From assembly GCF_001437425.1 (NCBI RefSeq), contig NZ_JQCD01000029.1:1-46728 (forward strand): DNA of 46,728 nucleotides, written 5' to 3'. Below the pieces are notes generated by a model. It saw nothing but the letters and a program-made list of their open reading frames with translations, made no database searches and was not told where the DNA came from. The stretch comes from Weissella minor. Its GTDB lineage: Bacteria > Bacillota > Bacilli > Lactobacillales > Lactobacillaceae. Both the position numbers and the translations under genes were made by a program. The first letter of the stretch is position 1, and every line of letters starts with the position of its first letter. Below, piece by piece: positions 15,929 to 23,708 of this stretch.

Positions 15929-16348
15929 ATGATTGAGATTAAAGAAAATGATGATTCAGACAACCGCGCTGCTTTGATTGACCTGTTAACAGAGCATCAA
16001 AGTATGCATATAACAGATGAAATATTAGATGAAGAAATGGTTTCAATCGGTGCTTATGATGACCAGGATTATATCGGTGGCGTGTTTGCGAAGCGATTTG
16101 GGAATACCGTGCATTTATCATTGTTAGCCGTTAAAACTGAATGGCGTGGCCATGCAATTGGTCAAAAATTAGTGGCTAAGATTGAGGCTTTTGCACGGGA
16201 GCGGGAGAGTCGCTATCTGACAGTCAACACCCAAGATTACCAAGCGTTAGCGTTTTACCAAAAACTCGGTTTTACAGTATTTGGATCAATTGAAGACACG
16301 CCCTTTGTGGGCACAACCAAGTATTATTTGAAGAAACGGTTGGATTGA
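15929..16348 (+). CDS. GNAT-family N-acetyltransferase
   Basis: Acetyl-CoA-dependent acetyltransferase of unknown substrate, 139 residues. The acetyl-CoA binding signature is VKTEWRGHAIGQKLVAKIE (about 68-86, an R-G-x-A-I-G-x-K variant of Q/RxxGxG/A), and NTQDYQALAFYQKLGF (about 105-120) is the typical C-terminal helix-strand. ATG 15929 follows GAGGAG by nine bases; an upstream frame extension would run through the preceding terminator, so it is rejected. Single-gene unit with its own terminator. Confidence 0.87.
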   Translation: MIEIKENDDSDNRAALIDLLTEHQSMHITDEILDEEMVSIGAYDDQDYIGGVFAKRFGNTVHLSLLAVKTEWRGHAIGQKLVAKIEAFARERESRYLTVNTQDYQALAFYQKLGFTVFGSIEDTPFVGTTKYYLKKRLD

Positions 16349-16387
16349 AACAATTAATCTATGATGTATTGTAAGTGAAGAAAGTCA

Positions 16388-16418
16388 GCCCTCATTCGTT
16401 TTAGAATGAGGCTTTTTT
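16388..16418 (+). terminator. GNAT gene terminator
   Basis: Perfect 8-bp stem CCTCATTC/GAATGAGG with a T6 tail. Confidence 0.85.
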
Positions 16419-16539
16419 ATATCTGCATGAAAAATTTTTTCTAAATATTAATAAAAATATAATTTAATGTTGATTTTTTCACAAGGACTCAGTATTATAT
16501 AATGAAAATGTATATAACAATTATCTAGGAGTGGGAGCC

Positions 16540-17145
16540 ATGATTGAAAATAATCATACTGATCAAATAATGGATAATAGTGACGACGTGACTATATCAA
16601 AGTATGAAGACTATTTAGAAGGGATGGCAGCATTGGTCCAGGGAGAGCCGCTAACTGCCGAATCTTTAAAAGCATATACAGTGTCAACGTACCAAGTGAC
16701 GGCTGATAATTTTTTCAAAATAAATTATGCGAATAAATCAATTCCAAAATTTGACCGTTTATGTACCAAGCTATTTATGAAACAAACGATGAAAAATTTG
16801 AATTATTCATATGATACGTTTCAAATTTGTGTGAAAAGATTACAAGCCATTTCAGTCCGAACAGTTGCGCAATTAGACTATGTCTTAAGTTATTGGAAGC
16901 CTGAAATTCAAGATATGATTAAGAAGGTCCAAAATGAATGTTTTGTGAACTTTTATTTATTACCAATTCATGCTTTGCCTTATTGTATTTTGAAAATGGA
17001 ATCTGATGACTTTAACGATATGGCAATTTTTGTGGCAACGCAATTTTCAGGACAACCAATGACGCACTTTGATAATAGTGATGTGGAAAAGACGCTCATT
17101 TCTGATGTTGATGTACGAGCATTGACCGCGAAAATTTTAGCGTAA
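16540..17145 (+). CDS. Hypothetical protein, 201 aa
   Basis: Unrecognised. A soluble, mostly helical protein with an acidic N terminus and a more hydrophobic middle (about 130-160, FVNFYLLPIHALPYCIL). No enzymatic motif or signal peptide is seen. TAGGAG (16526-16531) is eight bases before ATG 16540; an in-frame GTG at 16531 overlaps the site and is unlikely. A TATAAT at 16498-16503 is a probable -10. Followed 69 bases later by another small gene. Confidence 0.75.
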   Translation: MIENNHTDQIMDNSDDVTISKYEDYLEGMAALVQGEPLTAESLKAYTVSTYQVTADNFFKINYANKSIPKFDRLCTKLFMKQTMKNLNYSYDTFQICVKRLQAISVRTVAQLDYVLSYWKPEIQDMIKKVQNECFVNFYLLPIHALPYCILKMESDDFNDMAIFVATQFSGQPMTHFDNSDVEKTLISDVDVRALTAKILA

Positions 17146-17214
17146 TCTATGTTCTATTAAAGGGAATCTTGATAAGCTTAAAATAATCAATAACTGAAAA
17201 AGGAGACGATTAGA

Positions 17215-17382
17215 ATGGGACTTTTTGATAGTAAATACCAGGTGATGCAAAAAGGTGGCTTTTTAAAATCTGACAAAGTGGTTTTAGATAATGTTTCTAA
17301 GAAAGAAGCCGAAAAGTTTATTGATTCAAAATCTGGCTTTTTTGGTGGGGATGGCAACGATTATTTTATTAAGAAGCGTTAA
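17215..17382 (+). CDS. Hypothetical protein, 55 aa
   Basis: A short frame, MGLFDSKYQVMQKGG..., ending in DYFIKKR, Lys- and Gly-rich, with no cysteines or membrane segment. Support comes from AAAGGAG (17199-17205) at ideal spacing and a terminator 28 bases after the stop. The alternating pattern suggests a small two-strand plus helix fold. Function unknown. Confidence 0.65.
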   Translation: MGLFDSKYQVMQKGGFLKSDKVVLDNVSKKEAEKFIDSKSGFFGGDGNDYFIKKR

Positions 17383-17409
17383 TTTTGGCTATTAAAAATA
17401 AATGTATCA

Positions 17410-17441
17410 GGACTTATTGGTTATCCAATAGGTCCTTTTTA
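17410..17441 (+). terminator. Terminator after the 55-aa gene
   Basis: 11-bp stem GGACTTATTGG/CCAATAGGTCC, TTAT loop, T5 tail. Confidence 0.88.
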
Positions 17442-17723
17442 TTTGTGAAAGGAATATGTAACACCTTTTTTAATGCATGAAATAAGTATGTGTTTTGAAT
17501 TTTTGGAATGTGAAATACGGAACAAAATCGACCAAAGTGTGCACAAGGGAAAGTTAATAAAGCTTGAAAAAGATTGTTCGAAACGGCGGTTTAGGGCGAA
17601 ATATGAACAAAATTCGTTGTATTTTTGAGTTATTTAAATGTAATCCGGGAATATTAAATTGTATTGTGAAAAATGTGAGAATCAGATAGCTAAAAAATAT
17701 TTTTAGAAAAATATTTGAATTGC
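17442..17723. other. Non-coding AT-rich region upstream of pox
   Basis: About 280 bases without a credible frame. The last 30 bases before the pox -35 contain two AAATATTT units in an A/T-only stretch, which could act as an UP element. No additional operator, tRNA or hairpin with a T tail is convincing. Confidence 0.6.
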
Positions 17724-17752
17724 TTGAAAACGCTTTCATGAAAGCGTATACT
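17724..17752 (+). promoter_or_regulatory. pox promoter with perfect cre
   Basis: TTGAAA (17724-17729), 17-base spacer, TATACT (17747-17752). TGAAAACGCTTTCA (17725-17738) matches the CcpA cre consensus TGWAANCGNTNWCA at every position and covers the -35 and spacer, which predicts catabolite repression. Confidence 0.88.
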
Positions 17753-17805
17753 TTTAGACATAGACAAGTAAATGATTGCTTAAATATAGAATTGAGGTAA
17801 AGATG

Positions 17806-19629
17806 ATGTCAGATGTAAATACAGTACCTGCTAGTGTTGCCATGCTTCGTGTCCTAGAGTCATGGGGGGTTAAGCAAATTTATGGTTATCCTGGTGGTTC
17901 ATTTAGTTCAACAATGTCTGCATTAGAACAAGAAAAAGAACGTATTCAATATGTTCAAGTTCGTCATGAGCAAGTTGGTGCTTTGGCAGCAGCGGCAGAA
18001 GCTAAGTTAACTGGAAAGGTTGCCGTAACATTTGGTTCAGCTGGACCTGGTGCAACTAACCTATTAACTGGTTTGTATGATGCTCGTGAAGATCACGCCC
18101 CAGTTGTTGCTTTGGTTGGTCAAGTACCATCACCAAACATGAATATGAATTACTTCCAAGAGTTCTCTGAGCAACCAATGTTTGAAGACGTTGCTGTTTA
18201 TAACCGTACAGTTATGACGCCAGAAAGTCTTCCATGGGTTGTTGACAAGGCTGTTCGTGAAGCTTATAAGCACCAAGGAGTTGCAGTTGTTGTGATTCCT
18301 AATGACATGGGATTCGGTGAGATTCCTGATGTTGAATATGCTTCAGCTATGATTGACGAAACTAAGGAAGCCCCACTTCCAGATCCAACAAACGAAGAAG
18401 TTGATAAGTTCTTGGAGATGGTTAAGGAAGCAAAGCGTCCTTTGATTCACGTTGGACGTGGAATCAAGGATGGTGGCGACCAATTAGTTGAATTATCAAA
18501 GAAGCTTCAAATTCCTTTGGTTATGACTGGATTAGCAAAGGGCTTGGTTCCTGATGAATATGAAGGAAATCTTGGTATGGCAAACCGTGCGGCTTCAAAG
18601 GCTGCCGATGAAATGTTTGCCACAGCTGACTTAGTGATTGCCATCGGTGCTGATTTCCCATTTGCTAACTTGGTATATCGTAGCCATGACTTCAAGTTTA
18701 TCCAAATCGATGCTGATCGTGTGCAATTCGGACGTCACCACTACCTAGATTTGGGAATCTGGTCAGATGCAACTAGCTTTGTTGAGAAGGCCTTAGACCG
18801 TAGCGAAGCTGCACCAGAGTCACCATGGTTCAAGGCTGCTGTTGCTGATATGCAAAACTGGAGTGAGTACTTAGACATGTTGACTAATCGTGACGTGTCA
18901 CCTTTGGAATTCGAACCTGTTTACAAGCACATCAACCGTATTGCTAAGGATGATGCAATCTTCTCAATCGATGTTGGTGACAACATTATTAACAGTTTCC
19001 GTCATTTGAAGTTAACTAAGAAGAACAAGTGGGTGATTTCAGCCTTGTTCGCTTCAATGGGTGTTGGTGTACCAGGGGCTTTGGCTGCTAAGTTCAACTA
19101 CCCAGATCGTCAAGTATTTAATATTTCTGGTGACGGTGCCTACTCAATGGTTATGCAAGACTTAATCACAGAAACTAAGTATCAATTGCCAATTATTAAC
19201 GTGATTACTTCAAATGAAGCCTTAAACTTCATTAAGAATTCACAAGCTGATACTGATATGAACGACTACTCAGGTATCTTTATTGAAGGTCAAGACTTTG
19301 CAATGAGCGCTAAGTCAATGGGTGTTGAAGCTGTAACTGTTCGTTCAACTGACGAATTGGAAGCTGCCTTTGATAAGGCTGTTGAAGTAACTGAAGCTGG
19401 AAAGCCATTCTTGATTGATGCTAAGATTACTGACAAGCGTAGTTTGCCAGTTGAAGATTTGTTGATTGATGTTGAAGATGGTAAGTGGGTTGAAAAGGTT
19501 GCCCCTAACTACAACGCTGTTGGTGTTATGGAGCACATTGATTCAGTTCGCGACTTCTTTGACAGCTATGACGCACAATCATTGAAGACTTTGCCAGAAT
19601 TGTTTGAAGAATTTGGTGTTGAAGCTTAA
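17806..19629 (+). CDS. pox: Pyruvate oxidase
   Basis: FAD- and thiamine-diphosphate-dependent enzyme converting pyruvate, phosphate and oxygen to acetyl phosphate, CO2 and hydrogen peroxide. The 607-residue product shows the three-domain ThDP-enzyme layout: a Pyr domain with the activating Glu in RHEQVGALAAAAEAK (about 54), a central FAD domain, and a PP domain with GDGAYSM (about 442). The closing SLPVEDLLID segment is typical of Pox rather than acetolactate synthase, and no valine-sensitive partner gene is near. ATG 17806 (or 17803) follows GAGGT. Catabolite control through the overlapping cre is expected, so peroxide output should rise when sugar is scarce. Confidence 0.93.
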   Translation: MSDVNTVPASVAMLRVLESWGVKQIYGYPGGSFSSTMSALEQEKERIQYVQVRHEQVGALAAAAEAKLTGKVAVTFGSAGPGATNLLTGLYDAREDHAPVVALVGQVPSPNMNMNYFQEFSEQPMFEDVAVYNRTVMTPESLPWVVDKAVREAYKHQGVAVVVIPNDMGFGEIPDVEYASAMIDETKEAPLPDPTNEEVDKFLEMVKEAKRPLIHVGRGIKDGGDQLVELSKKLQIPLVMTGLAKGLVPDEYEGNLGMANRAASKAADEMFATADLVIAIGADFPFANLVYRSHDFKFIQIDADRVQFGRHHYLDLGIWSDATSFVEKALDRSEAAPESPWFKAAVADMQNWSEYLDMLTNRDVSPLEFEPVYKHINRIAKDDAIFSIDVGDNIINSFRHLKLTKKNKWVISALFASMGVGVPGALAAKFNYPDRQVFNISGDGAYSMVMQDLITETKYQLPIINVITSNEALNFIKNSQADTDMNDYSGIFIEGQDFAMSAKSMGVEAVTVRSTDELEAAFDKAVEVTEAGKPFLIDAKITDKRSLPVEDLLIDVEDGKWVEKVAPNYNAVGVMEHIDSVRDFFDSYDAQSLKTLPELFEEFGVEA

Positions 19630-19651
19630 TCTAAAAACATAATGAAGCTAG

Positions 19652-19692
19652 AAAAACACGGCCGTTAGCAAATAACGACCGTGTTTTTTTAT
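19652..19692 (+). terminator. pox terminator
   Basis: 12-bp stem ACACGGCCGTTA/TAACGACCGTGT with one mismatch, A- and T-flanked, T7 tail. Confidence 0.88.
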
Positions 19693-19772
19693 GACAAAGC
19701 CTTTAGCTTCAATCAGAATAGGCGTACACTATAAGTAACCAGGTTGTTGGATATTTAATGGGGGATAAGCCA

Positions 19773-19991
19773 ATGAGTTATAAAACAACGCAAGTGCAAG
19801 TCGATAAAGCTTCAAAGATTATGAAGCTTGTATTGGAACAAAAAGGACAGTTTATGCACCAAATTAAACTTGCTGATAAAGCTTTTGATAGTAAACAAGA
19901 TCGTCAAGCGATTGAGTATCTTTTAAATCAAAATGATTACGGTTTGGCGGTGCACATTAATAAGCATAATTTAGTTGAATGGCAAAGCTAA
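19773..19991 (+). CDS. Hypothetical protein, 72 aa
   Basis: Small soluble helical protein (MSYKTTQVQVDKASKIM), not recognised. GGGGG at 19760-19764 is eight bases before ATG 19773, preferred over ATG 19758, which lies on the site itself. Followed by the terminator that forms the first 56-bp repeat copy. Confidence 0.65.
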   Translation: MSYKTTQVQVDKASKIMKLVLEQKGQFMHQIKLADKAFDSKQDRQAIEYLLNQNDYGLAVHINKHNLVEWQS

Positions 19992-20003
19992 TGACTTAAA
20001 GTG

Positions 20004-20059
20004 AAAAAGGATTCCTGTTACTGAATAGTAGCAGGAATCCTTTTTATTATAGGGGATGG
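20004..20059 (+). repeat. 56-bp direct repeat, copy 1 (contains a terminator)
   Basis: Identical over 56 bases to 22044-22099. Each copy holds an intrinsic terminator, GGATTCCTG...CAGGAATCC with T5, plus the trailing AGGGGATGG. The stop codon of hxlR begins at the next base. The two copies bracket the hxlR/MFS module with a unit length of 2040 bases. Confidence 0.95.
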
Positions 20060-20377
20060 TTAGTGATAGTCATTAGTCCAGTCGTCCAAGGCGTGTAAAA
20101 TTGGCTTAAGGGCATTGCCTTTTGGTGTGAGGTGATAGGCAAACTTTGGTGGGATTGTATGACAATCTTCTTTTTGTAAAACGCCTTCATTTTCTAGGAA
20201 TTTTAAGCTATGCGCTAAGGAACGTGGATTAATATTTGGAACAGAACGTAATAATGTTCCAAAATGGATATTACCAGCACAAATTTGAATGAGAATAGGG
20301 ATAATCCATTTACCCTTTAATGTTGATAATGCTGTGATGACATTTGTCTCAGATAATGCTTTTTTATTTTCTATCAT
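20060..20377 (-). CDS. HxlR-family transcriptional regulator
   Basis: A 105-residue winged-helix regulator (MarR-like DUF24 type). Sequence features: LKGKWIIPILIQI, NINPRSLAHSLKFLENEGVL (recognition helix region), and the wing with HTIPPKFAYHLTPKG, all typical of HxlR. A Cys in AGN-preceding helix and one in EDCHT could sense electrophiles or oxidants, as in YodB/HypR; that is inference. ATG on the minus strand at 20377 has AGGAG nine bases upstream; a TTG nine bases earlier abuts the site. Divergent from the efflux gene, which it probably controls. Confidence 0.88.
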   Translation of the reverse strand: MIENKKALSETNVITALSTLKGKWIIPILIQICAGNIHFGTLLRSVPNINPRSLAHSLKFLENEGVLQKEDCHTIPPKFAYHLTPKGNALKPILHALDDWTNDYH

Positions 20378-20391
20378 CCTTTTCAACTCCT

Positions 20392-20415
20392 AGGTACTAT
20401 ACAAAAATTCCGTAC
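20392..20415. promoter_or_regulatory. Possible HxlR operator
   Basis: AGGTACT (20392-20398) followed by a second GTAC at 20412-20415 overlaps the likely hxlR -10 (TATAGT on the minus strand). The same AGGTACT recurs at 20533-20539, before the MFS gene. The match to known HxlR sites is loose. Confidence 0.35.
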
Positions 20416-20569
20416 TTTTAATATTTATTGAATGCGATACGATGAAATTAAATATATTTTATTTACTATTAATAAGTTTATTATAGTTTTTGTCTGTATC
20501 CAGTGCAAGCAGCCATCAATTGTGTCGCATGCAGGTACTGGTTTTGTTGGAAAATAAGGAGTGTTAGAT

Positions 20570-22033
20570 ATGAAACATAAATCTTTGATTATGGTAGCTG
20601 TTTTTTTAGCAACTCTGATGACATCAATTGAAACAACGATTATCACCACAGCGATGCCAACGATTGTGAGTGCTTTGCATGGGTTATCTATGCAGAGTTG
20701 GATTTTTACAATTTATTTACTGGCAACTGCACTTACGACGCCCATCTATGGGAAATTATCAGATCAGTTGGGACGCAAACCCATATTTGTGACGGGGATT
20801 TTATTGTTTACAGTTGGATCTTTACTAAGTGGTTTAGCATCAAATATGATGTTTTTAATTCTAGCGCGCTTGGTACAAGGAATTGGTGCAGGTGCAGTAT
20901 TGCCAATCACCAACACAATTATTGCTGATTTATTTACCTTTGATAAAAGAGCAACAGCACTGGCTTTCAATAATACTGCATGGGGGATATCTGCTTTAGC
21001 TGGACCAGTGGTCGGTGGTTTAATTGTACAAAAGTTTAATTGGCACTGGATTTTCTTTATTAATGTACCAATCGGGCTAATTGTGTTATTGATCATTGTC
21101 AGTTTATATGAGAATCCTGTAGAGACAAAGGCAAATAAACTTGTACTGGATTATCAAGGCATTTTAACGTTAAGTCTGTCGCTGTTGAGTTTATTAATGA
21201 TTTTTCAATTTTTACAAAAGACGCCTGTTTCATGGCGCTGGATTAGTGGACTATTTTTCATTCTTGCGGTGTCAGGAATTAGCTTTGTTTATGCAGAGCG
21301 ACATAGTAAACAACCGTTGATTGATTTTGGTATTTTTCGAAATAGAACTTTTACGATTCAAATTTTCACTGCATTCATATTGAGTGGCGCGCAATTCTCC
21401 TTTCAAATTTATTTTCCAATGTGGCTACAGTCAATTTATAAATTACCAGCTGATTTAGCAGGCTTGGTGGTTTCGCCAAGTCCAATCATGTGGTTGATTG
21501 CATCATTTTTTGTCGGATATTTTGTGAAGAGATATGCGCCTAAATATATCAATATTTTTTTCATTAGTGTCATGATTATTAGTTATATGTTCATTATAAG
21601 CGCAACATTACACACCGATTTGATGTTATTTTATATCATTTCTGGAATTAGTGGGCTCGTATTAGGCATGGTGATTACTTCAAATACATTAATTGCTCAG
21701 CAAGTAATCAATCAGGACGAATTGGGCCTTGCATCTTCTATGCTCACTTTGGGTCGCACACTAGGGCAGACAATTATGACGGGAGTTTATGGATTGAGCT
21801 TTAATATAACGTTGAGTTCAGGGATTAAAGCACATAGGGAAGCAGTTTCGGAACAGGTTATGAATCAATTCGTTAATAATTCTGCACAAATTAGTGAAAC
21901 CTCTCGGCAGATAGCCAATGCAATCATGCTACGGGCGCAACATACAGTCTTTTATATCATGCTCTTTGTATTAGTTGTTGCAGTGGTAATCAACTACTCA
22001 GATCCACTAAAGAAACCACTAGTTTCAGAATAA
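20570..22033 (+). CDS. MFS drug efflux transporter, DHA2/EmrB-QacA type
   Basis: A 487-residue proton-coupled multidrug exporter with about 14 membrane helices. Motif A is YGKLSDQLGRKP (about 63-74), motif C-like region GPVVGG follows helix 5, and the N-terminal ETTIITTAMPTIV motif is typical of the EmrB/QacA family. AAGGAG ends eight bases before ATG 20570. Divergently transcribed from hxlR and bounded by 56-bp repeats, it forms a regulator-plus-pump cassette. Base composition looks more AT-rich than neighbouring housekeeping genes, hinting at acquisition. Confidence 0.92.
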   Translation: MKHKSLIMVAVFLATLMTSIETTIITTAMPTIVSALHGLSMQSWIFTIYLLATALTTPIYGKLSDQLGRKPIFVTGILLFTVGSLLSGLASNMMFLILARLVQGIGAGAVLPITNTIIADLFTFDKRATALAFNNTAWGISALAGPVVGGLIVQKFNWHWIFFINVPIGLIVLLIIVSLYENPVETKANKLVLDYQGILTLSLSLLSLLMIFQFLQKTPVSWRWISGLFFILAVSGISFVYAERHSKQPLIDFGIFRNRTFTIQIFTAFILSGAQFSFQIYFPMWLQSIYKLPADLAGLVVSPSPIMWLIASFFVGYFVKRYAPKYINIFFISVMIISYMFIISATLHTDLMLFYIISGISGLVLGMVITSNTLIAQQVINQDELGLASSMLTLGRTLGQTIMTGVYGLSFNITLSSGIKAHREAVSEQVMNQFVNNSAQISETSRQIANAIMLRAQHTVFYIMLFVLVVAVVINYSDPLKKPLVSE

Positions 22034-22043
22034 GTATGCATAT

Positions 22044-22099
22044 AAAAAGGATTCCTGTTACTGAATAGTAGCAGGAATCCTTTTTATTATAGGGGATGG
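22044..22099 (+). repeat. 56-bp direct repeat, copy 2 (contains a terminator)
   Basis: Exact copy of 20004-20059, ten bases after the MFS stop, serving as its terminator. Bases immediately outside differ (G before copy 1 and T before copy 2; T after copy 1 and C after copy 2). Confidence 0.95.
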
Positions 22100-22180
22100 C
22101 GTTTCTGACAAATACTAAATAGCTATGTTAAAATATTGGCGTTAAATCAAAATTAGAAGATGGTTAAATGGGAGAATGTG

Positions 22181-22663
22181 ATGCAAAAGTTTAGAACGGT
22201 GTTTTGGAAGTTTTGGCGCCGACTGTATCCAGCGTTGGTGTGGTTGGTGGTTATTTATTTGTATATTGAAATATTTGATTTTGTCGTCTCAAATGTGGCG
22301 CATGATGACTTGCTAGATTATGCGCAAGTTGACCCCGGTCAATTCATTAAAACATTTGCAGTGATGTACGCTGGGTTTATTGTAACGACCGTTAGCATTT
22401 TATACGCGGCTCATCGCTTGTTAAACCTACAAAATGATTATGAAATTGTGATTGGTATATTAGGGATGATTACAGTATTTACGACGTTATCAACCTTATT
22501 GGTTGAATTTGCGGGTTCAAATATTCCCAAACCATTCTTAGTTTTGACTTTGGTGAATGTGTTGTTATCGGTATCGTTAACGACAACATCCAAACTCTTA
22601 AAGTGGCGTCGAAAATACGAAAATGTGAATTGGCGAGAATTTATGCATAAATTACTTGAATAG
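22181..22663 (+). CDS. Hypothetical four-helix membrane protein, 160 aa
   Basis: Four hydrophobic segments (about 17-38, 57-80, 90-112, 119-138) between a basic N terminus (FWKFWRRLYP) and a basic C terminus (KLLKWRRKYE). No family recognised. GGGAG at 22170-22174 is six bases before ATG 22181, favoured over ATG 22160. Followed by another membrane protein, possibly with its own promoter in between. Confidence 0.72.
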   Translation: MQKFRTVFWKFWRRLYPALVWLVVIYLYIEIFDFVVSNVAHDDLLDYAQVDPGQFIKTFAVMYAGFIVTTVSILYAAHRLLNLQNDYEIVIGILGMITVFTTLSTLLVEFAGSNIPKPFLVLTLVNVLLSVSLTTTSKLLKWRRKYENVNWREFMHKLLE

Positions 22664-22740
22664 TTTTGTAAAATCCTATAATATTAAAAGGATTGCTAAT
22701 GTATAGGACGTACACGTAAAAATAATGGTTTAGCAGGAAG

Positions 22741-23187
22741 ATGAGGCATGTTTTGAAAGGTCATTTAATATTTTTGACGATGGTGACGACAATGGTCACG
22801 ATAAATACAATATTGGTATATGGTTTTTCAATGCATGATGTTTTGATTATTTTACAATTATTGGTCATTGTGATTCCAGGCGCTTTTATTTTAAAAGAGC
22901 TCTTCACAATTCCATTAGTAAAGAATATTGAGACGAAATATTTAATGAGTATTCGCCAAAATGTACGCCGAATGATTCTTTTTCCGGCAATGGTGATGTT
23001 GATTAATTCGGGTATCATTACAATGGTATCAACGATTTTAAAGAATATTGGCGAATTTCCGTTGCTAACTAACTTTCTTGAAGGCTGGGGAATTAAGTTA
23101 GCGATTCTCTTCCCGTTATTTTTCTTTGTTGTTCGTCCGCTATGGAATTACATTTTCGATGTTTTTGAAACAGCAAAAATTGATTAA
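22741..23187 (+). CDS. Membrane protein with tandem DUF2798-like halves
   Basis: 148 residues with four membrane helices arranged as two repeats. Each half has a Met-rich first helix (FLTMVTTMVTINTI; FPAMVMLINSGIITMV) and a second helix ending in a Pro-leu/basic boundary, the pattern of DUF2798. The domain is usually one copy of about 70 residues, so this looks like a duplicated form. The start is uncertain: ATG 22741 directly abuts AGGAAG, while TTG 22753 has GAGG at better spacing. Function unknown. Confidence 0.7.
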   Translation: MRHVLKGHLIFLTMVTTMVTINTILVYGFSMHDVLIILQLLVIVIPGAFILKELFTIPLVKNIETKYLMSIRQNVRRMILFPAMVMLINSGIITMVSTILKNIGEFPLLTNFLEGWGIKLAILFPLFFFVVRPLWNYIFDVFETAKID

Positions 23188-23195
23188 ATAAACAT

Positions 23196-23227
23196 GATCC
23201 TGATTTTTGAATCAGGGTCTTTTTTTG
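23196..23227 (+). terminator. Terminator of the DUF2798-like gene
   Basis: Stem GATCCTGATT/AATCAGGGTC with a T7 tail. Confidence 0.85.
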
Positions 23228-23245
23228 TGATGAAAGCAAAAAGAA

Positions 23246-23273
23246 AAGTGTCAAAGCATATGCTTTGACACTT
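23246..23273 (-). terminator. Terminator of the distal tRNA-Asn
   Basis: Perfect 28-base palindrome (arms AAGTGTCAAAGCAT/ATGCTTTGACACTT) followed on the minus strand by TTTCTTTTT. Confidence 0.85.
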
Positions 23274-23279
23274 ATAGGA

Positions 23280-23352
23280 CTGCTCTAGCTGGACTCGAAC
23301 CAGCGACCCTCGCATTAACAGTGCGGCGTTCTACCAACTGAACTACAGAGCA
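23280..23352 (-). tRNA. tRNA-Asn (GTT), copy 1
   Basis: 73 bases on the minus strand. Acceptor TGCTCTG/TAGAGCA with a G-T last pair, discriminator G, anticodon loop CTGTTAA giving GTT, T-loop TTCGAGT. CCA not encoded. A probable promoter (TTGCTT, 18-base spacer, TATAAT on the minus strand) lies between the two copies. Confidence 0.97.
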
Positions 23353-23423
23353 AAAATTTATCAATAAAGGTATTATAAATGAAGAAAAGGTTAAAAAGCA
23401 AGCATTAATTCATCTTAATGCCA

Positions 23424-23458
23424 TAAAAGCGCCTAAATACCTTTAAAGACGCTTTATA
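23424..23458 (-). terminator. Weak terminator between tRNA-Asn copies
   Basis: On the minus strand AAAGCGTC and GGCGCTTTT pair around a 14-base loop and run into TTTT. Imperfect, but well placed after copy 2. Confidence 0.5.
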
Positions 23459-23459
23459 A

Positions 23460-23532
23460 CTGCTCTAGCTGGACTCGAACCAGCGACCCTCGCATTAACA
23501 GTGCGGCGTTCTACCAACTGAACTACAGAGCA
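23460..23532 (-). tRNA. tRNA-Asn (GTT), copy 2
   Basis: Identical in all 73 bases to copy 1 and placed 180 bases from it. Own promoter-like TTGCTA, 18-base spacer, TATACT on the minus strand. Both copies share an upstream AATGCTTGCT block, so promoter and gene were duplicated together. Confidence 0.97.
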
Positions 23533-23632
23533 ATAATAAATCAATAGCATTAGTATAAAGGATACTTGGATATAATAGCAAGCATTAAAAAATAAAAATG
23601 TGACAAATTGATTTAATCTGTATCACATACTT

Positions 23633-23663
23633 TTGTGTCATTTTTCACAAACGGTGCTATACT
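23633..23663 (+). promoter_or_regulatory. butA promoter with Rex-like operator
   Basis: TTGTGTCATTTTTCACAA (23633-23650) fits the 18-bp Rex consensus TTGTGA-N6-TCACAA except for one base. It covers the -35 region; TGCTATACT (TG at 23655-23656, TATACT 23658-23663) is an extended -10. NADH-responsive repression by Rex would suit a diacetyl/acetoin reductase. Confidence 0.65.
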
Positions 23664-23708
23664 TAGTTTTGTAAAAGAAATATCACACAATAAAAGGAGC
23701 GCAGAATA

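Noticed and set aside
17776-19629. Acetolactate synthase as the identity of the ThDP enzyme
   Set aside because: The C-terminal SLPVEDLLID segment, the cre-controlled single-gene layout and absence of an alsD or ilvN partner favour pyruvate oxidase.
20004-22099. Insertion sequence or composite transposon
   Set aside because: No transposase frame or terminal inverted repeats are present; the flanks are direct repeats containing a terminator.
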